A stretch of DNA of 64,000 bases from an uncultured Pelagibacteraceae bacterium (GTDB lineage: Bacteria > Pseudomonadota > Alphaproteobacteria > Pelagibacterales > AG-422-B15): positions 62,001 through 126,000 of the forward strand of contig CACIWK010000002.1 of the NCBI GenBank assembly GCA_902590345.1, read 5' to 3'. The first letter of the stretch is position 1, and each line of letters opens with the position of its first letter. Below, piece after piece: positions 63,104 through 64,000 of the stretch. The notes below the pieces were generated by a model. That model saw only the letters and a list, made by a program, of their open reading frames with translations, was not told where the DNA came from and made no database searches. The position numbers and the translations under genes were made by a program.

Positions 63104-64000
63104 ATGACAAAGTCATCCATAAACGACATTTTTGATAAAACATCTTTCCTGCACGGTGCAAACGCAGTTTATATCGAACAAATGTTCGAAAGATTTCAAA
63201 ATAATCCCGCTGACATTCCAGATGATTGGAGAACTTTTTTTTCTGGCATTACAGATAACTTAAATCAACAAAATATTCTTCGTGCCAGTTGGGCATCTCA
63301 AAATGTAGAAACCAATAATGAAGAAGATACTTTAGAAAATATTAATGAGAGTGAAATCAAAATAGAGTCCCAAATATTAAATAAAGATAACATTGTTACG
63401 AGTGAAGTATTTAAAGAACAGGTTTTTGACTCAATAAGGGCAATAAGACTTATCAGAGCTTATAGAGTTAATGGTCATCTTGCATCAAATCTGGATCCAC
63501 TAAATTTAAAAGAAATTAAAACATATTCTGAACTTGATTATAGAAATTATGGTTTCAAAGAAAATGACCTTGACAAAGAAATTTTTATTGACGGAAGTCT
63601 TGGTCTAAACTTTGCTAAACTCAGAAATATAATTGACATACTTAAGGAAACTTATTGCGGATCTATAGGTGTTGAATTTGTTCATATTCAAGATGCTGAT
63701 CAAAAGCAATGGGTTCAAGAAAGAATAGAGGAAGTTAGAAATAAAACACAGTTTACCTCAAACGGTAAGAAAGCAATATTCAAACGTTTGCTTGAAGCTG
63801 AAATGTTCGAGCAATTCCTTGATAAAAAATTTATAGGCACCAAAAGGTTTGGGCTCGTTGGCAGTGAGTCGACTGTCCCAGGCATTGAGCAAATAATTAA
63901 ACAAAGCTGCTTAGCAGGAGTCGAGGACATATATATAGGAACCGCACATCGTGGGAGATTAACTCTTCTTTCATCTGTTATGGAAGTTCCCTTGCGATCA
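63104..64000 (+). CDS. sucA: 2-oxoglutarate dehydrogenase E1 component, 3'-truncated by window edge
   Basis: Manual translation from ATG 63104 open to window end: SFLHGANAVYIEQMFERF, RAIRLIRAYRVNGHLASNLDPL, GSIGVEFVHI, TAHRGRLTLLSSVM. Confidence 0.93.
   Translation, partial: MTKSSINDIFDKTSFLHGANAVYIEQMFERFQNNPADIPDDWRTFFSGITDNLNQQNILRASWASQNVETNNEEDTLENINESEIKIESQILNKDNIVTSEVFKEQVFDSIRAIRLIRAYRVNGHLASNLDPLNLKEIKTYSELDYRNYGFKENDLDKEIFIDGSLGLNFAKLRNIIDILKETYCGSIGVEFVHIQDADQKQWVQERIEEVRNKTQFTSNGKKAIFKRLLEAEMFEQFLDKKFIGTKRFGLVGSESTVPGIEQIIKQSCLAGVEDIYIGTAHRGRLTLLSSVMEVPLRS

Overview
This 64 kb window comes from a low-GC, densely packed bacterial chromosome. Its gene content and synteny point to a streamlined, probably marine, alphaproteobacterium: hemC divergent from tsaD-gpsA-EVE, dapF-mtaB-ftsY, ffh-rpsP-rimM-trmD-rplS-leuCDB-asd, sdhCDAB and mdh-sucCD-sucA. 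I saw no rRNA, tRNA, CRISPR array, insertion sequence or prophage. Most genes are housekeeping: TCA cycle, cytochrome c maturation ccmABCDEFGH, and Leu, Arg, Lys, purine and heme biosynthesis. The items most worth a second look are: (1) a single ORF fusing a malyl-CoA lyase/thioesterase-like domain to a mesaconyl-CoA hydratase-like domain, translationally coupled to asd and directly upstream of sdhCDAB; (2) a nested-stem candidate structured RNA in the 5' leader of ffh; (3) a short gene split by a +1 frameshift at an A9 tract whose restored product ends in CGCC; (4) an unexplained long-range hairpin between sdhB and an Smr-domain gene; (5) a DUF1302/DUF1329/YCF48-like envelope cassette without an adjacent RND transporter, preceded by a 262-bp leader with a palindrome and hairpins; (6) acidic repetitive tails on two ribosomal proteins of one operon; and (7) convergent gene pairs that abut or overlap at their stop codons. 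No complete novel defence or mobile system was found. Two small genes absent from the ORF track (DUF1674/SDHAF4-like and ccmD), the edge-truncated sucA and the extended 5' FkbM fragment were called by manual translation.
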